This document shows positions 35,701 through 43,346 of a stretch of 64,000 nt of DNA, piece after piece (within the stretch, counting starts at the first letter, position 1; each line of letters starts with the position of its first letter). Both the position numbers and the translations under genes were made by a program. The notes under the pieces were generated by a model that made no database searches, was not told the DNA's origin, and saw nothing but the letters and a program-made list of their open reading frames with translations. This DNA comes from Paenibacillus caseinilyticus (lineage in GTDB: Bacteria > Bacillota > Bacilli > Paenibacillales > NBRC-103111), in the NCBI RefSeq assembly GCF_027533645.1, contig NZ_JAQAGY010000024.1, forward strand, positions 1 to 64,000. Direction: 5' to 3'.

Positions 35701-35948
35701 CGGGCATAGATGAGATCCTTCTCCGTCGGGTTATAAATGATGCCCGTAATGAGTCCGCCGCCGACGATCTTCACCCTGCCCCATTCATAGGCTTGCGTTT
35801 TCACTGGCACGATGTCCGGCCGTACAGCTTCGCTTGCGATCGAATCCGCTGCGAATGCCTTGCCGGGAATCGTTGTCAACGAAGAGCCCGTGCTTGCCGT
35901 CAACGCGGCGGCCGTCAGCACAGCCAGCCACTTTTTCTTTTTTTTCAT
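32739..35948 (-). CDS. Secreted GH74 xyloglucanase with Ig-like (BIG2) domain
   Basis: 1,069 residues from the ATG at 35948, twelve bases after GGAGGAC. Signal peptide ends near KAFAA-DS. The GH74 double propeller (about 50-775) keeps both catalytic aspartates (ARTDMGGAYRW, about Asp85; GMGDIGGFRH, about Asp490). Then a BIG2 domain (WSSSDESVASVSGDQVTGLKPGTA, about 785-865) and a C-terminal domain of about 200 residues ending KRLGKYAVKYN, of a type seen at the end of Bacillota S-layer and surface enzymes. The GH74 part is very similar to that at 16261, while the rest is unrelated, so one propeller was duplicated and the partner domains exchanged. A good cre-like box stands 33 bp upstream. Confidence 0.93.
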   Translation of the reverse strand: MKKKKKWLAVLTAAALTASTGSSLTTIPGKAFAADSIASEAVRPDIVPVKTQAYEWGRVKIVGGGLITGIIYNPTEKDLIYARTDMGGAYRWDPATKTWIQLLEWLNMEDWNLSGVESLATDPVDPNRVYIAAGTYSNDWVQSNGYILRSKDRGQTWEKTEMPFKFGGNMPGRTMGERLAVDPNDNRILYLGARNGNGLWKSEDYGATWHKVSSFIAVGDVEDGYGGKVGPVWIAFDPSTGSAGHATQTIYAGLADTQTSIYKSVDGGVTWEPVAGQPKQGFLPHHATLGSSGMLYVTYNSEIGPFTAGSGSVWKLDTKTGEWSDISPGGAGDTSNPYGGLAVDAQHPDTLMVTTLNKWWPDNQFYRSTDGGQTWKPFWEFTSHPKRDNRYTIDYSISPWLDWDIQRDPETDPVTSPTLGWGIGDLEIDPFNSDRIMYGTGATLYGSEDMTDFDKGEKIGISVMANGIEENGILALISPSSGAPLISGMGDIGGFRHADLNTSPHMIRNPYLNSTLDMDYAETNPNLIVRVGHTQSDIVERMGVSTDNGVIWTPATNPWQAGVPINYNTGGGYVAVGANCHTIVWAPNLDGNGEFPVSFTTDLGKTWTASKGIPHGAMVSSDRVNPDKFYGFLDGTFYVSTDGGANFSATAASGLPKNLNGKFKAAPEAEGDIWLASSEGLFRSTDSGASFKKVNGISEAMSVGFGKEAPGKTHKTIYAGLKVNGGKYGFYRSEDEGTSWIRMNDDQHQFANAVGTITGDGQVYGRVYIGTNGMGIVRGDMKQDAAVQGFHVNDLTVEAGKSAALAPVFDGGASSRPVVWSSSDESVASVSGDQVTGLKPGTAAIAAVSADGQYAATAVVTVMPAITQSNGKIHAEPTVNADGTASVSLGGDIVRNAIEQTPDKKVTVEVKPLADVKAVRVEMPAQSLSYADERGVKTIAVDNGLAVVSIDPKLVRGTRPSPAASVAVQVGIVDASTLPGDMRSKLGDSRVLDFSLTDAGKPVTKFDGNDVRAAIGYTLKDSEKPNRVKLYYLNDNGKLEIIKNANYNPKTGNVEFKAKRLGKYAVKYN

Positions 35949-35980
35949 GTCCTTTATTGTCCTCCTTCTGACTATCATAT

Positions 35981-35994
35981 TGTAAACGCTGTCA
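35981..35994. promoter_or_regulatory. cre-like box before the second GH74 gene
   Basis: TGTAAACGCTGTCA fits the CcpA consensus TGWAARCGYTWNCW at 13 of 14 positions. It lies 33 bp before the start codon, so bound CcpA-HPr would block transcription or initiation. Confidence 0.62.
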
Positions 35995-36181
35995 CTGCGT
36001 TGATCTAATCATATTGAAAACGATATTCGACGAATACCCAGAAAACACAACTAAAAATCATATTAAAAAATATGTATATTAGTCTGTCCATCGCCCTCAT
36101 GTCCCAATGCCCATAAGAAAGCAACTCCCGATCCATACCGTGCGTCATTAGCCGGTCATTAATCGGGGGTAGCGTTTGGCC

Positions 36182-36554
36182 TTAACCGACAATACCTGTA
36201 CGCTCAATCCCTACAACGAAGTATCGCTGCACGCAGAAGTACATGAGGATAAGCGGGAGGATCGCCAACAGGATGCCTGTATCCTGCACCATACTCAAAT
36301 AGAAAGGGTCCGACTGGGATGAAACCCCGTCCGTAATTCCGGATAGATTATAGGGCAGCGCAGCCAATTGCACGGACATAACCTTGCCTGAAGACAAATA
36401 CGTTGTCGTAAAGAAGCTATCATTCCATTGCCACACGAACGAAAAGAGCAACACGGTGATAATCGCGGGGAGCGCGTTCGGGAGCATGATTCGGGAGAAC
36501 GTCGTCCCCATACCTGCTCCATCGATTTCCTGGCAATAATATTTGTAATACAGC
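36182..36554 (-). pseudogene. Carbohydrate ABC permease, C-terminal remnant
   Basis: The reverse strand reads DIWLYYKYYCQEIDGAGM, then GTTFSRIMLPNALPAI, the EAA loop of a MalG-type permease, and continues to YFCVQRYFVVGIERTGIVG. An in-frame TAG precedes it at about 36555, and the first four helices, a partner permease and a binding protein are absent. It belongs to a different subfamily from the LplC-type permeases here (it ends in G-I-x-x-T-G rather than LGAVK). Confidence 0.75.
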
Positions 36555-36624
36555 CAGATGTCTTTACCAGGCTATTCTTACTTACTTCAAAAACGCCGTC
36601 GCGTGCTTGCGGCGGCGATGCTAT

Positions 36625-37974
36625 TTAAGCCGGGTGCCGGGCTTCCTGTCTCACTTCCTCCACTATCGCCCTGACCCCCTCCTCGATTTGTTCGGGCTTC
36701 GCCCGCGCGATGCTGATCCGCAAAAACTTCTCCCGCTTCAAATGATCCGACAAATAAAACGGCTTGCCGGAAGCGACATGGATATCCCTTGCCGCGAGCC
36801 GGTTCATCAGACGTTCAAGATTGACCGTTTGCGGCACCTTGAACTGCACGAACACACCGTAGCGGACATCCGGTATTTGGATGAGCCCCTCCTGGTTATA
36901 CTTCCGCACCGCCTCGTTCAGAGCGCGGATCCGGGCTGCATATTGGCTGCTGATTTTGCGCTTATGCCGCTCATACATGCCGCTTTTAATATACACCTCG
37001 AGCGCCGCCTGGGACAGCTGCGAGGTGTCCGCGTACCTTTTGTATTCGTCGAACGTCTTCAGCAGCTTTTCCGGCAATACGACGGCGCCGATCCGGAGTC
37101 CCGGGAAAACGATTTTCGAGAAGCTTTTCACATAGACGACGTGGGATGATCCGTTATAGGCATAAATGGGATCCATACCCGGTTCTTCGCCCAAATCGGC
37201 CATGTAATCGTCCTCCACAACGTATACGTTATATTTGCTCGCCAACCTGGCGATCGCTTTTCTCTCCTCCACGCTGTACGAGGTACCCAGCGGACTGTGG
37301 TGCCTCGACATGGTGTAGAAAAACTTAATTCGGCCAAACTTAAATTTGTCCTCCAGCTCCCGCAAATCAATCTCCGCCGCCGTACGGGCGATTCCGCCTA
37401 CCGGAATGCCCTCCGCTTCTAAGAACCGCAAATAAATATCATAGCTCGGCTGTTCAACCAGAATGACCGAGTTCCCATTCGGGAACGGCATTTTGGCAAG
37501 CAGTTCGAGCGTGGGCTGAGCACCCGACATGATCACGATCCGTTCCGGCTCGGCAAACACTTGGTCGTCGGCCAAATGGGTAACGAGCGTTTGACGAAGC
37601 GTTTTCAGCCCCTTCGCATCGCCGCAGGTGAACAGATCGTATTTGTAAGTATCCAACGCTTTGTTCACGCAGATCTGGAAATCCAAATACGGAAACACGC
37701 TGGGATCCGGCGACGTAGCGGCAAAATCGATCGTCCTGCTCTCCATACCGTCGGAACGGCCCTCCGGCTTTTCCACCACGTAATAGCCGCTTTGTGCGAT
37801 GGAGTATATCGCGTGGCACTTCTCGAGTTCCGCGTAAGCCCGCGTAATCGTGCTGACGCTGCAGCCGTACAGCTTCGCCGCATTGCGGACGGATGGCAGC
37901 TTTTGACCCGAAGCGAAATTCCCTTCGGCTATTTTTTTCTCCATATCGGAGAGAATATCCACATATTTTTTCAT
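36625..37974 (-). CDS. MocR-type regulator: GntR winged helix fused to aminotransferase-like domain
   Basis: 449 residues. Residues 1-70 are a GntR winged helix (FASGQKLPSVRNAAKLYGCSVSTITRAYAELE). The rest is a fold-type I aminotransferase domain with the PLP lysine in VKSFSKIVFPGLRIG (Lys287), VVEDDY at 252-257 and the phosphate site. MocR/GabR proteins use the PLP domain to sense an amino acid or PLP precursor and activate a divergent gene. Here the divergent neighbour is the nitroreductase at 38295, with 320 bp between. A palindrome at 38020 is a candidate binding site. I cannot name the effector. Confidence 0.9.
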   Translation of the reverse strand: MKKYVDILSDMEKKIAEGNFASGQKLPSVRNAAKLYGCSVSTITRAYAELEKCHAIYSIAQSGYYVVEKPEGRSDGMESRTIDFAATSPDPSVFPYLDFQICVNKALDTYKYDLFTCGDAKGLKTLRQTLVTHLADDQVFAEPERIVIMSGAQPTLELLAKMPFPNGNSVILVEQPSYDIYLRFLEAEGIPVGGIARTAAEIDLRELEDKFKFGRIKFFYTMSRHHSPLGTSYSVEERKAIARLASKYNVYVVEDDYMADLGEEPGMDPIYAYNGSSHVVYVKSFSKIVFPGLRIGAVVLPEKLLKTFDEYKRYADTSQLSQAALEVYIKSGMYERHKRKISSQYAARIRALNEAVRKYNQEGLIQIPDVRYGVFVQFKVPQTVNLERLMNRLAARDIHVASGKPFYLSDHLKREKFLRISIARAKPEQIEEGVRAIVEEVRQEARHPA

Positions 37975-38019
37975 TCCTCTTCCTCGCTTCCTCTAGTCAT
38001 TCTTTACTGTTCGGGCAAC

Positions 38020-38031
38020 TGTATCGATACA
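38020..38031. promoter_or_regulatory. Candidate operator in the MocR/nitroreductase divergent region
   Basis: TGTATCGATACA is a perfect 12-bp palindrome 46 bp upstream of the MocR start codon. The rest of the 320-bp gap contains no gene. Confidence 0.35.
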
Positions 38032-38294
38032 CTTTTAAAAAGACGATATTGTTCCAACCGGCAATTCAGCTTACCATGTCAATTAACGGATTCAAGTTCG
38101 CGAACACGATCCAAGCTTTACCTACAGTCAGATAGAAATCGCTTTTGTATGATTGTAGCGGGAGTCATGGGAACCAATTGTTTCGGTCGAGCGAGGTCTC
38201 TCCAAAAAACGGAATCGCAAGACCGCCATCCCAGCCATGGAAAAGCCAGATGAGGCTTAAGCATTGCACAATCAATCAAAGGAGTCGATGAAAC

Positions 38295-38939
38295 ATGTCA
38301 TCCATACAAGCCGATTTTGTATCCGTATTCCGTGAACGTCATTCCGTCCGGTACTTTGATCCCTCTTACAAACTCGGCGAACAAGAAATCAAAGAGCTTC
38401 TGGAAATCGCGGGCAGCGCCCCGTCGTCTTGGAATCTTCAGCATTGGAAGTTCATCGCCTTTACCGAGTCAGGAGCCAAGGAGAAACTGCGTCCTATCGC
38501 GAATGGCCAAAAGCAAGTCGTCGACGCTTCCGTTACCGTCGCCATCCTCGGGGATCTGGAGGCCAACCGGAATGCCGAAGCCGTGTTCAAACCCGCCGTC
38601 CAGGCCGGACTTGACGACGCATACGCGGGTTATTCCTCTTACCCGGTCATGATCGAGCAAATCGAATCTGCATATGCGAACGCTTCCCCCACATACCGGC
38701 GGGATGAAGCCATTCGCAACGCTTCGCTCGCCGCCATGCAGCTCATGCTGGCCGCGAAAGCGAAAGGGCTCGACTCAGGCCCGATGGTCGGCTTCGACGC
38801 CGATGCCTTCGTCAAAGCTTTCAACGTCCCTTCGCGTTACATTCCGGTCCTGCTTGTAGCCGTCGGCAGAGCGGTTAAACCGGCCCGGCCGACCACCCGT
38901 TTCCCGGCGGAGCAGACGATTGTGTGGAACGGGTTCTGA
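38295..38939 (+). CDS. Nitroreductase family FMN-dependent oxidoreductase
   Basis: A 214-residue protein starting at 38295 with AAAGGAG ten bases upstream. It has the FMN-binding RHSVRYFDPSY start (Arg-His-Ser), the APSSWNLQHWKF segment at about residues 42-53, and GLDSGPMVGFDADAFVKAFNVP near the end, typical of YdgI/YodC-type NAD(P)H nitroreductases, soluble dimers that reduce nitro groups or quinones. Likely activated by the divergent MocR regulator. It ends in a hairpin terminator at 38962. Confidence 0.9.
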   Translation: MSSIQADFVSVFRERHSVRYFDPSYKLGEQEIKELLEIAGSAPSSWNLQHWKFIAFTESGAKEKLRPIANGQKQVVDASVTVAILGDLEANRNAEAVFKPAVQAGLDDAYAGYSSYPVMIEQIESAYANASPTYRRDEAIRNASLAAMQLMLAAKAKGLDSGPMVGFDADAFVKAFNVPSRYIPVLLVAVGRAVKPARPTTRFPAEQTIVWNGF

Positions 38940-38961
38940 TTCGAGGCGGTTCCATTGATTA

Positions 38962-38999
38962 CAAAAAGACGCTGCATGTACATGTAGGTAGTGTCTTTT
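38962..38999. terminator. Terminator between convergent nitroreductase and methyltransferase genes
   Basis: AAAAGACGCTGC pairs with GTAGTGTCTTTT (G-U pairs allowed), ending in TTTTCTTTT on the plus strand. Confidence 0.6.
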
Positions 39000-39056
39000 C
39001 TTTTATGCGATCCATTCCTGAGGTATTTTTTGGATCGTATATCACTACCTACGAAT

Positions 39057-39896
39057 TTATCGGCATTTCCAGCAGAACTTGTATCGCAGAATCCTCCCGC
39101 CTTCTCTTTTCAGATTAGGACTTAGTGACATCCATTTTGACAAAATTCTGAATCCTAATGGCATTTTTGAGGCGTATGACGATTCAATCAGGAATGCCTC
39201 CTCCGCTAATTTTAACCGAGGGGACCAGATTTCCGGTTCCCTTGGATCATCAAATCCCATATTAGCTTCAATTCCAATCGCTTTAATTGAAGGAGTATTT
39301 TTCATCAATTTTACTGCTAATGTAGTGTAGCCGTTGAAAGCTATTTCTCCACAATGAAAATAGTTTGTACATCTATTAAAAAGCTCTTTTATGTCCTCTC
39401 CCCCAATGAACGGCAAAACTCCATCTGCGACTATAATCACAGGGCGATCCGAAGGTATCCCGCTTAGCCAGTTGGCGTCAAGCAGCGAAGCACCTATCAT
39501 ATGATATCCGCTTCTTTCTGTATAAAAGTGTTTACGCAGCTTGATCACCTCGGGAAAATCAACATCGTACCAACTTACCTCATCCGGCGGATGGACTCTT
39601 AGCACCCTACTATCTAAGCCGCAGCCCAGGTCCAGAACTACTGCACCGGCATTTCTGGCAATAAACCTCTTTATCCGGTCATCCAGTTCTTTGGTCCTGA
39701 TGGCTGTATTATATTTCTCCTTTGTTACTTTCAATTTTTTAAAATCGTAATCAAGGTGGTCGACTATTTTTTGAGCTGTTTTATCAAATAGGATCGGATT
39801 CTTTGATCTATAGTCCAATGCCCTCGCATACAACGTGATAAACATTGTCTCCTCTACTTTTGTAAGATTGTTTACATTAATACATTTCTCATTCAT
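39057..39896 (-). CDS. Class I SAM-dependent methyltransferase (LCMT/TcmP-like)
   Basis: A 279-residue soluble protein; ATG at 39896, seven bases after GGAGG. The N-terminus ETMFITLYARALDYRSKNPILFDKTAQ and motif I VVLDLGCGLDSRVLR (SAM glycine loop, about residues 87-101) followed by YDVDFPEVIKLRKHF identify the leucine carboxyl methyltransferase-like group, which includes polyketide O-methyltransferases such as TcmP. The substrate is unknown; no biosynthetic genes lie beside it. AT content is higher than in the neighbouring genes. Transcribed alone toward the nitroreductase. Confidence 0.85.
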   Translation of the reverse strand: MNEKCINVNNLTKVEETMFITLYARALDYRSKNPILFDKTAQKIVDHLDYDFKKLKVTKEKYNTAIRTKELDDRIKRFIARNAGAVVLDLGCGLDSRVLRVHPPDEVSWYDVDFPEVIKLRKHFYTERSGYHMIGASLLDANWLSGIPSDRPVIIVADGVLPFIGGEDIKELFNRCTNYFHCGEIAFNGYTTLAVKLMKNTPSIKAIGIEANMGFDDPREPEIWSPRLKLAEEAFLIESSYASKMPLGFRILSKWMSLSPNLKREGGRILRYKFCWKCR

Positions 39897-39956
39897 ATGC
39901 GTTCCTCCAAGTCAACAGTTTTGAAATGTGAGTCACGATAAAATTCATAAAAAAAT

Positions 39957-39997
39957 AATTGATGCAGACCTTGCGTTCAAGGAAAACTGCATCAATT
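39957..39997 (-). terminator. Terminator of the ECF41 sigma factor operon
   Basis: AATTGATGCAG and CTGCATCAATT form a perfect 11-bp stem, followed on the minus strand by ATTATTTTTTT. Confidence 0.85.
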
Positions 39998-40094
39998 CTT
40001 TAACTGAAGGAACATAATCAGCGGATTGGATGAGAAGGTGAGCGGCCGTCCGGTGGAAGCAACACTGTCGGTAGTTGGGGGGGGGGAATGGAAA

Positions 40095-40958
40095 TTATAG
40101 ATGCCTTAACTTTGCCGGATTGGCGACATTATAGATCGCTTCGATCTTGTGATCTCGATAAGCAAAAGAATAAACATATTGAATTCCTACATCCAAGCGA
40201 ATGCGAATTCCAGGGAGCCCATTCACCATAAGGAACGAATACGCAATTTTATCCCCATGCATGCTGATCAAATTTTGATGCAGCTTCAGCACTTTCTCAA
40301 ACCCGATAACAGGCACTTGCGCCACTCTTACTTTGCCTCCGCCGTCCGAGTAGAACACAACATTTTCACTAACCAGTTCGAGAAGCTTCGTCGTATTTCC
40401 CTGCAAAAGCGAGTTCACAAACTCTTTAATCTTCTCCTCCGCAATGGAGACCGATGGTTGTTTGTCCGGGTCGAAATGGATGCTTTTTTTGGCGCGGTGG
40501 AAAATTTGCCGGCAATTCGCACTGCTTTTCCCAACGATATCGGAAATCTCTTCAAACGAATAATGAAAAATCTCTCGAAGAAGAAAGACCGCCCGTTCCT
40601 TAGCACTCAATTGCTGTAGAAGCAGCAGATAAGCCGTGGAAATCGACTCCGCCCGCAAATACTTATTGGAAGGATCGTCGCCCGAATCTCCTCTTCCAAT
40701 CAGGGGCTCAGGAAGCCATGGACCGACGTACATTTCCCGTTTTTTCGATGACGAGCGCAGAAGATCGAGACAGCGGCACGTTACGATTCTGTATAAGAAT
40801 GCCCTTTCGTTTCGAATGGTCTCGACGTCAGACAGTCCGTCATAGCTCAAAAAGGCATCTTGTACAATATCTTCTGCATCCATGACGCTGCCGAGCATTC
40901 GATAGGCTAACGAAAACAGCTCCGTTTTATAACGTTTATATAATTCCTCTGTGCTCAT
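40095..40958 (-). CDS. ECF41-type RNA polymerase sigma factor with SnoaL-like C-terminal domain
   Basis: A 287-residue sigma factor. The ATG at 40958 has AAGGAGAGG ten bases upstream and lies 23 bp inside the end of the oxidoreductase gene, so the two are coupled. Region 2 (LAYRMLGSVMDAEDIVQDAFL) and region 4 (EISDIVGKSSANCRQIFHRAKK) are followed by an NTF2/SnoaL-like domain. All three signatures of group ECF41 are visible: WLPEP in the linker, DGGGK in the C-terminal domain and NPAKL near the end. In that group the C-terminal extension replaces an anti-sigma factor and tunes activity. A matching promoter lies upstream of the oxidoreductase, which implies autoregulation. Confidence 0.92.
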   Translation of the reverse strand: MSTEELYKRYKTELFSLAYRMLGSVMDAEDIVQDAFLSYDGLSDVETIRNERAFLYRIVTCRCLDLLRSSSKKREMYVGPWLPEPLIGRGDSGDDPSNKYLRAESISTAYLLLLQQLSAKERAVFLLREIFHYSFEEISDIVGKSSANCRQIFHRAKKSIHFDPDKQPSVSIAEEKIKEFVNSLLQGNTTKLLELVSENVVFYSDGGGKVRVAQVPVIGFEKVLKLHQNLISMHGDKIAYSFLMVNGLPGIRIRLDVGIQYVYSFAYRDHKIEAIYNVANPAKLRHL

Positions 40959-42237
40959 AAAAGGGATTCCTCTCCTTCCCCTCAAGGGAGAGCATGTGTT
41001 GTATGGCTCTTTTGGCGCTTGCCGTCGCGGCATTAACCAATAGTTCACCGTGGGACACCCATTCCCCTGCTACGTATAATCCTTGTATTTCCGGGACAGC
41101 AGGGCCGGGATTCTCGAGACGTTTGACATGCATAAAGTCATGACAAACCGTTATTTTAGGAAGATATTGCTTGACAATCAATTCTTTTCGCCAACCCGGC
41201 TGCATCAAATCCAGTAAACCTTCCAGTTCGCGCAAATCTTTATCCGGGTCAGTTTCTATCCCTTGGTACTTAATGAGCGATATGACTTGCGCGCCATCGT
41301 CACTTAGATAAGCCGCACGTGATTGATTGGTAAGAAACACGGTCTGATCAATCCCGTAAGCAAATTGTTGGTTAGGCTTGGTAAGTCGTTTTAAGGCCAC
41401 GTCCAGGCAAGCCGCGGTGACTTCAATCGCCTGTTCCTTCCAGGTATGAAGGGCGGTTTTTTCTGCAAAGGGCACCAGCTCATTTGCGATAGAAGGTGAT
41501 GTGGCAAGGATAACATAGTGTGTATCGATTTTCGTTCCGTCTTCACAGAGAACCTGCCGCACGATCCCGTCACGGGTATCGATGGACGAGACTTTGGTAT
41601 TTGTTACTAATCGCACCCCCAGGTCGAATGCTTTTTTTCGCAATTCCTCGATCAATTCGCCCCAGCCACGATCCAGGTACAACGCGCCTTTAAGGGCATT
41701 CTGCAGCTGTTTTAACACAGGACCCGCGGCTGGCAAATCCGGCCCTGCCACATAACTGGCTGTACGAAGTAACGAATAAAAGATATTGCGCACCATGGGA
41801 TCCCGCAAATTCCCTTCGACCCATTGGCGGATACTGATCCGGTCAAATGGACGAGTATCCGCTTTTGAAAGTTTCATTAGACAGGAAGCAAACTCCATCT
41901 TTCCTTTCCAAGACAGCAACGGGGTCGTAAACAAGGACTTCATATCCATAGGCAATGGTTTCAACTTCCCTTTCCAGATGCCGTAGGCATCAATCGAAGG
42001 TTGGTTTCCTTGCAGGGTCAGTCCCAATTCCCGGAATGTATCGTATGCCTCTCCCTTATACAAGGCATGCACGCCCAAATTGAAGTTAGCCCCTTTTTTC
42101 TTATTGGAAATGGCCCGGCCGCCTACTCGATACTGTTTTTCAATGACCATCGTTTGTTTCCCGGCTATGGCTGCGTAAATTGCGGCGGTTAAACCCGCAA
42201 TCCCTCCACCAACTACGACCACATCAACCTTTTGCAT
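40936..42237 (-). CDS. FAD-dependent oxidoreductase, phytoene desaturase-like
   Basis: A 433-residue flavoprotein. It opens with a Rossmann FAD site VVVVGGGIAGLTAAIYAAIAG (about residues 5-24) and EKQYRVGGRA, and closes with GLYVAGEWVSHGELLVNAATASAKRA, the second FAD motif of amine oxidase/phytoene desaturase-type proteins. No carotenoid genes are nearby, so desaturation of a carotene is not implied. ECF41 sigma factors are typically encoded next to carboxymuconolactone decarboxylases, oxidoreductases or epimerases (COE genes) that they control; this protein fills that place. The sigma gene overlaps its 3' end. Confidence 0.87.
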   Translation of the reverse strand: MQKVDVVVVGGGIAGLTAAIYAAIAGKQTMVIEKQYRVGGRAISNKKKGANFNLGVHALYKGEAYDTFRELGLTLQGNQPSIDAYGIWKGKLKPLPMDMKSLFTTPLLSWKGKMEFASCLMKLSKADTRPFDRISIRQWVEGNLRDPMVRNIFYSLLRTASYVAGPDLPAAGPVLKQLQNALKGALYLDRGWGELIEELRKKAFDLGVRLVTNTKVSSIDTRDGIVRQVLCEDGTKIDTHYVILATSPSIANELVPFAEKTALHTWKEQAIEVTAACLDVALKRLTKPNQQFAYGIDQTVFLTNQSRAAYLSDDGAQVISLIKYQGIETDPDKDLRELEGLLDLMQPGWRKELIVKQYLPKITVCHDFMHVKRLENPGPAVPEIQGLYVAGEWVSHGELLVNAATASAKRAIQHMLSLEGKERNPFYEHRGII

Positions 42238-42269
42238 CGCTCATCATCCCTTTCAAATTTTACCTATAT

Positions 42270-42296
42270 GTCGGGCAAGGGATGTGAATTGTGACA
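42270..42296 (-). promoter_or_regulatory. Near-consensus ECF41 promoter
   Basis: On the minus strand TGTCACA (42296-42290), exactly 16 bases, then CGAC (42273-42270). The published ECF41 target motif as I recall it is TGTCACA-N16-CGTC, so this differs at one base. It lies 33 bp before the oxidoreductase start. Confidence 0.7.
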
Positions 42297-42408
42297 GCAA
42301 AGCTAAAAAAATGTAAGGGAAATCTCTTCGGTTCACCGGAAATAATATTCAACTATCCTCCCTCTATGGAGAGACCATTTGCTGCCCGCTCCTTAAATGA
42401 AAAAATGA

Positions 42409-42431
42409 AGCAGCTGCCGCGGCAAACTGCT
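42409..42431 (-). terminator. Terminator after the second YesN-type regulator
   Basis: AGCAG.TGCC and GGCA..CTGCT form a stem; on the minus strand TTCATTTTTTCATT follows. It closes the unit that ends with the response regulator at 42533. Confidence 0.65.
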
Positions 42432-42532
42432 CCTAGATCGTTCAACTAACGTTCCCAGATAGCATTCCTTTCATATCGCCGAAGTGGCCGCCATTCCCCA
42501 CTCCCACATTCAACGCTCATCCCTTCACTCTT

Positions 42533-43240
42533 CTATTCGTGATTCCGGTAAGCACCTGGAGTAGTGCCTGTATATTTCTTGAATACCTTCGAGAAATAAT
42601 GCTTGCTGTCATATCCGACCTGCTGGCCGATCGCGCTGACGGAGAGCTCGGTGCTCGACATCAGCAGCTCTTGAGCCGCTTGAATGCGCAGCATATTCAG
42701 GTAATTTACAAACGTATGGCCGGTTTCTTTTTTAAACAAGCTGCTGATATAGTTAGGATGAAGATTCATACGTTCGGCAAGATGATCCAATGACAGGTCT
42801 TTTCTGAAGTGAATTTGGATATAGGTGAGAATGCGTTTGGCATGGATTGAATACTCGGTGTCAGATTCGTTCGGCAGCTCTTCCCTTATATGTCCAAGCA
42901 GCGATGCGATTTCATTCTTGTCGATCGGCTTTAACAGATAGTCAACTACACCAGTACGAAGCGCTCTGCGCACATATTCAAATTCACCGTAACCTGTCAG
43001 GATAATAAAGCGGTCGCACCACCCGCCGAGTTTGGCCTCTTCAATCAGTTCAAAGCCGTTTTTCTCGGGCATGTTCAGATCTGTAATGGTTACATCGGGC
43101 ATATAATCCTTCATCGTATCAAGCGCTTCATAGGCATTCGCCGCTTTGCGGACCTCGGTCCCGAGGGGCGCTACTTCCTGTATAATTTTAACCAACCCGC
43201 TCAGGATCAGCGGCTCATCGTCAACAGCCAGTACTTTCAT
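42533..43240 (-). CDS. Short response regulator with AraC-type output domain
   Basis: A 235-residue regulator; ATG at 43240 chosen for GGGGAG five bases upstream. Receiver domain with VDDEP, phospho-acceptor Asp54 in TITDLNMPEKNG and KP at about 104. Unlike YesN at 26794 there is almost no linker: the AraC domain starts at about residue 133 (RILTYIQIHFRKDLSLDHLAERMNLHPNYISSLFKKET) and ends VGYDSKHYFSKVFKKYTGTTPGAYR. It is last in the cluster, after the binding protein, with a hairpin in the gap. Its partner is the kinase at 45090. Likely target sites are the two 42-bp elements at 45034 and 48864. Confidence 0.92.
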   Translation of the reverse strand: MKVLAVDDEPLILSGLVKIIQEVAPLGTEVRKAANAYEALDTMKDYMPDVTITDLNMPEKNGFELIEEAKLGGWCDRFIILTGYGEFEYVRRALRTGVVDYLLKPIDKNEIASLLGHIREELPNESDTEYSIHAKRILTYIQIHFRKDLSLDHLAERMNLHPNYISSLFKKETGHTFVNYLNMLRIQAAQELLMSSTELSVSAIGQQVGYDSKHYFSKVFKKYTGTTPGAYRNHE

Positions 43241-43305
43241 TTCGACTCCCCATCCTTTCCGTGATGCTGACGAGCGGATGCATTCCCTCATCCTGTATAC
43301 GAACA

Positions 43306-43340
43306 AAGTTCGATAGGGACAACGGGGCCCTACCGAACTT
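43306..43340 (-). terminator. Intercistronic hairpin after the binding-protein gene
   Basis: AAGTTCG.TAGGG and CCCTA.CGAACTT form a 13-bp stem with one mismatch, followed by TTTGTTC. Such hairpins commonly stabilise binding-protein mRNA and reduce expression of the next gene. Confidence 0.6.
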
Positions 43341-43346
43341 CTTCAT

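Noticed and set aside
40077-40086. Run of ten G residues just after the ECF41 gene
   Set aside because: A homopolymer that could be phase-variable, but it lies outside any coding region or promoter I can identify.
40936-42237. Interpreting the FAD oxidoreductase as a carotenoid desaturase
   Set aside because: No other carotenoid genes are present; the ECF41 context explains the gene better.
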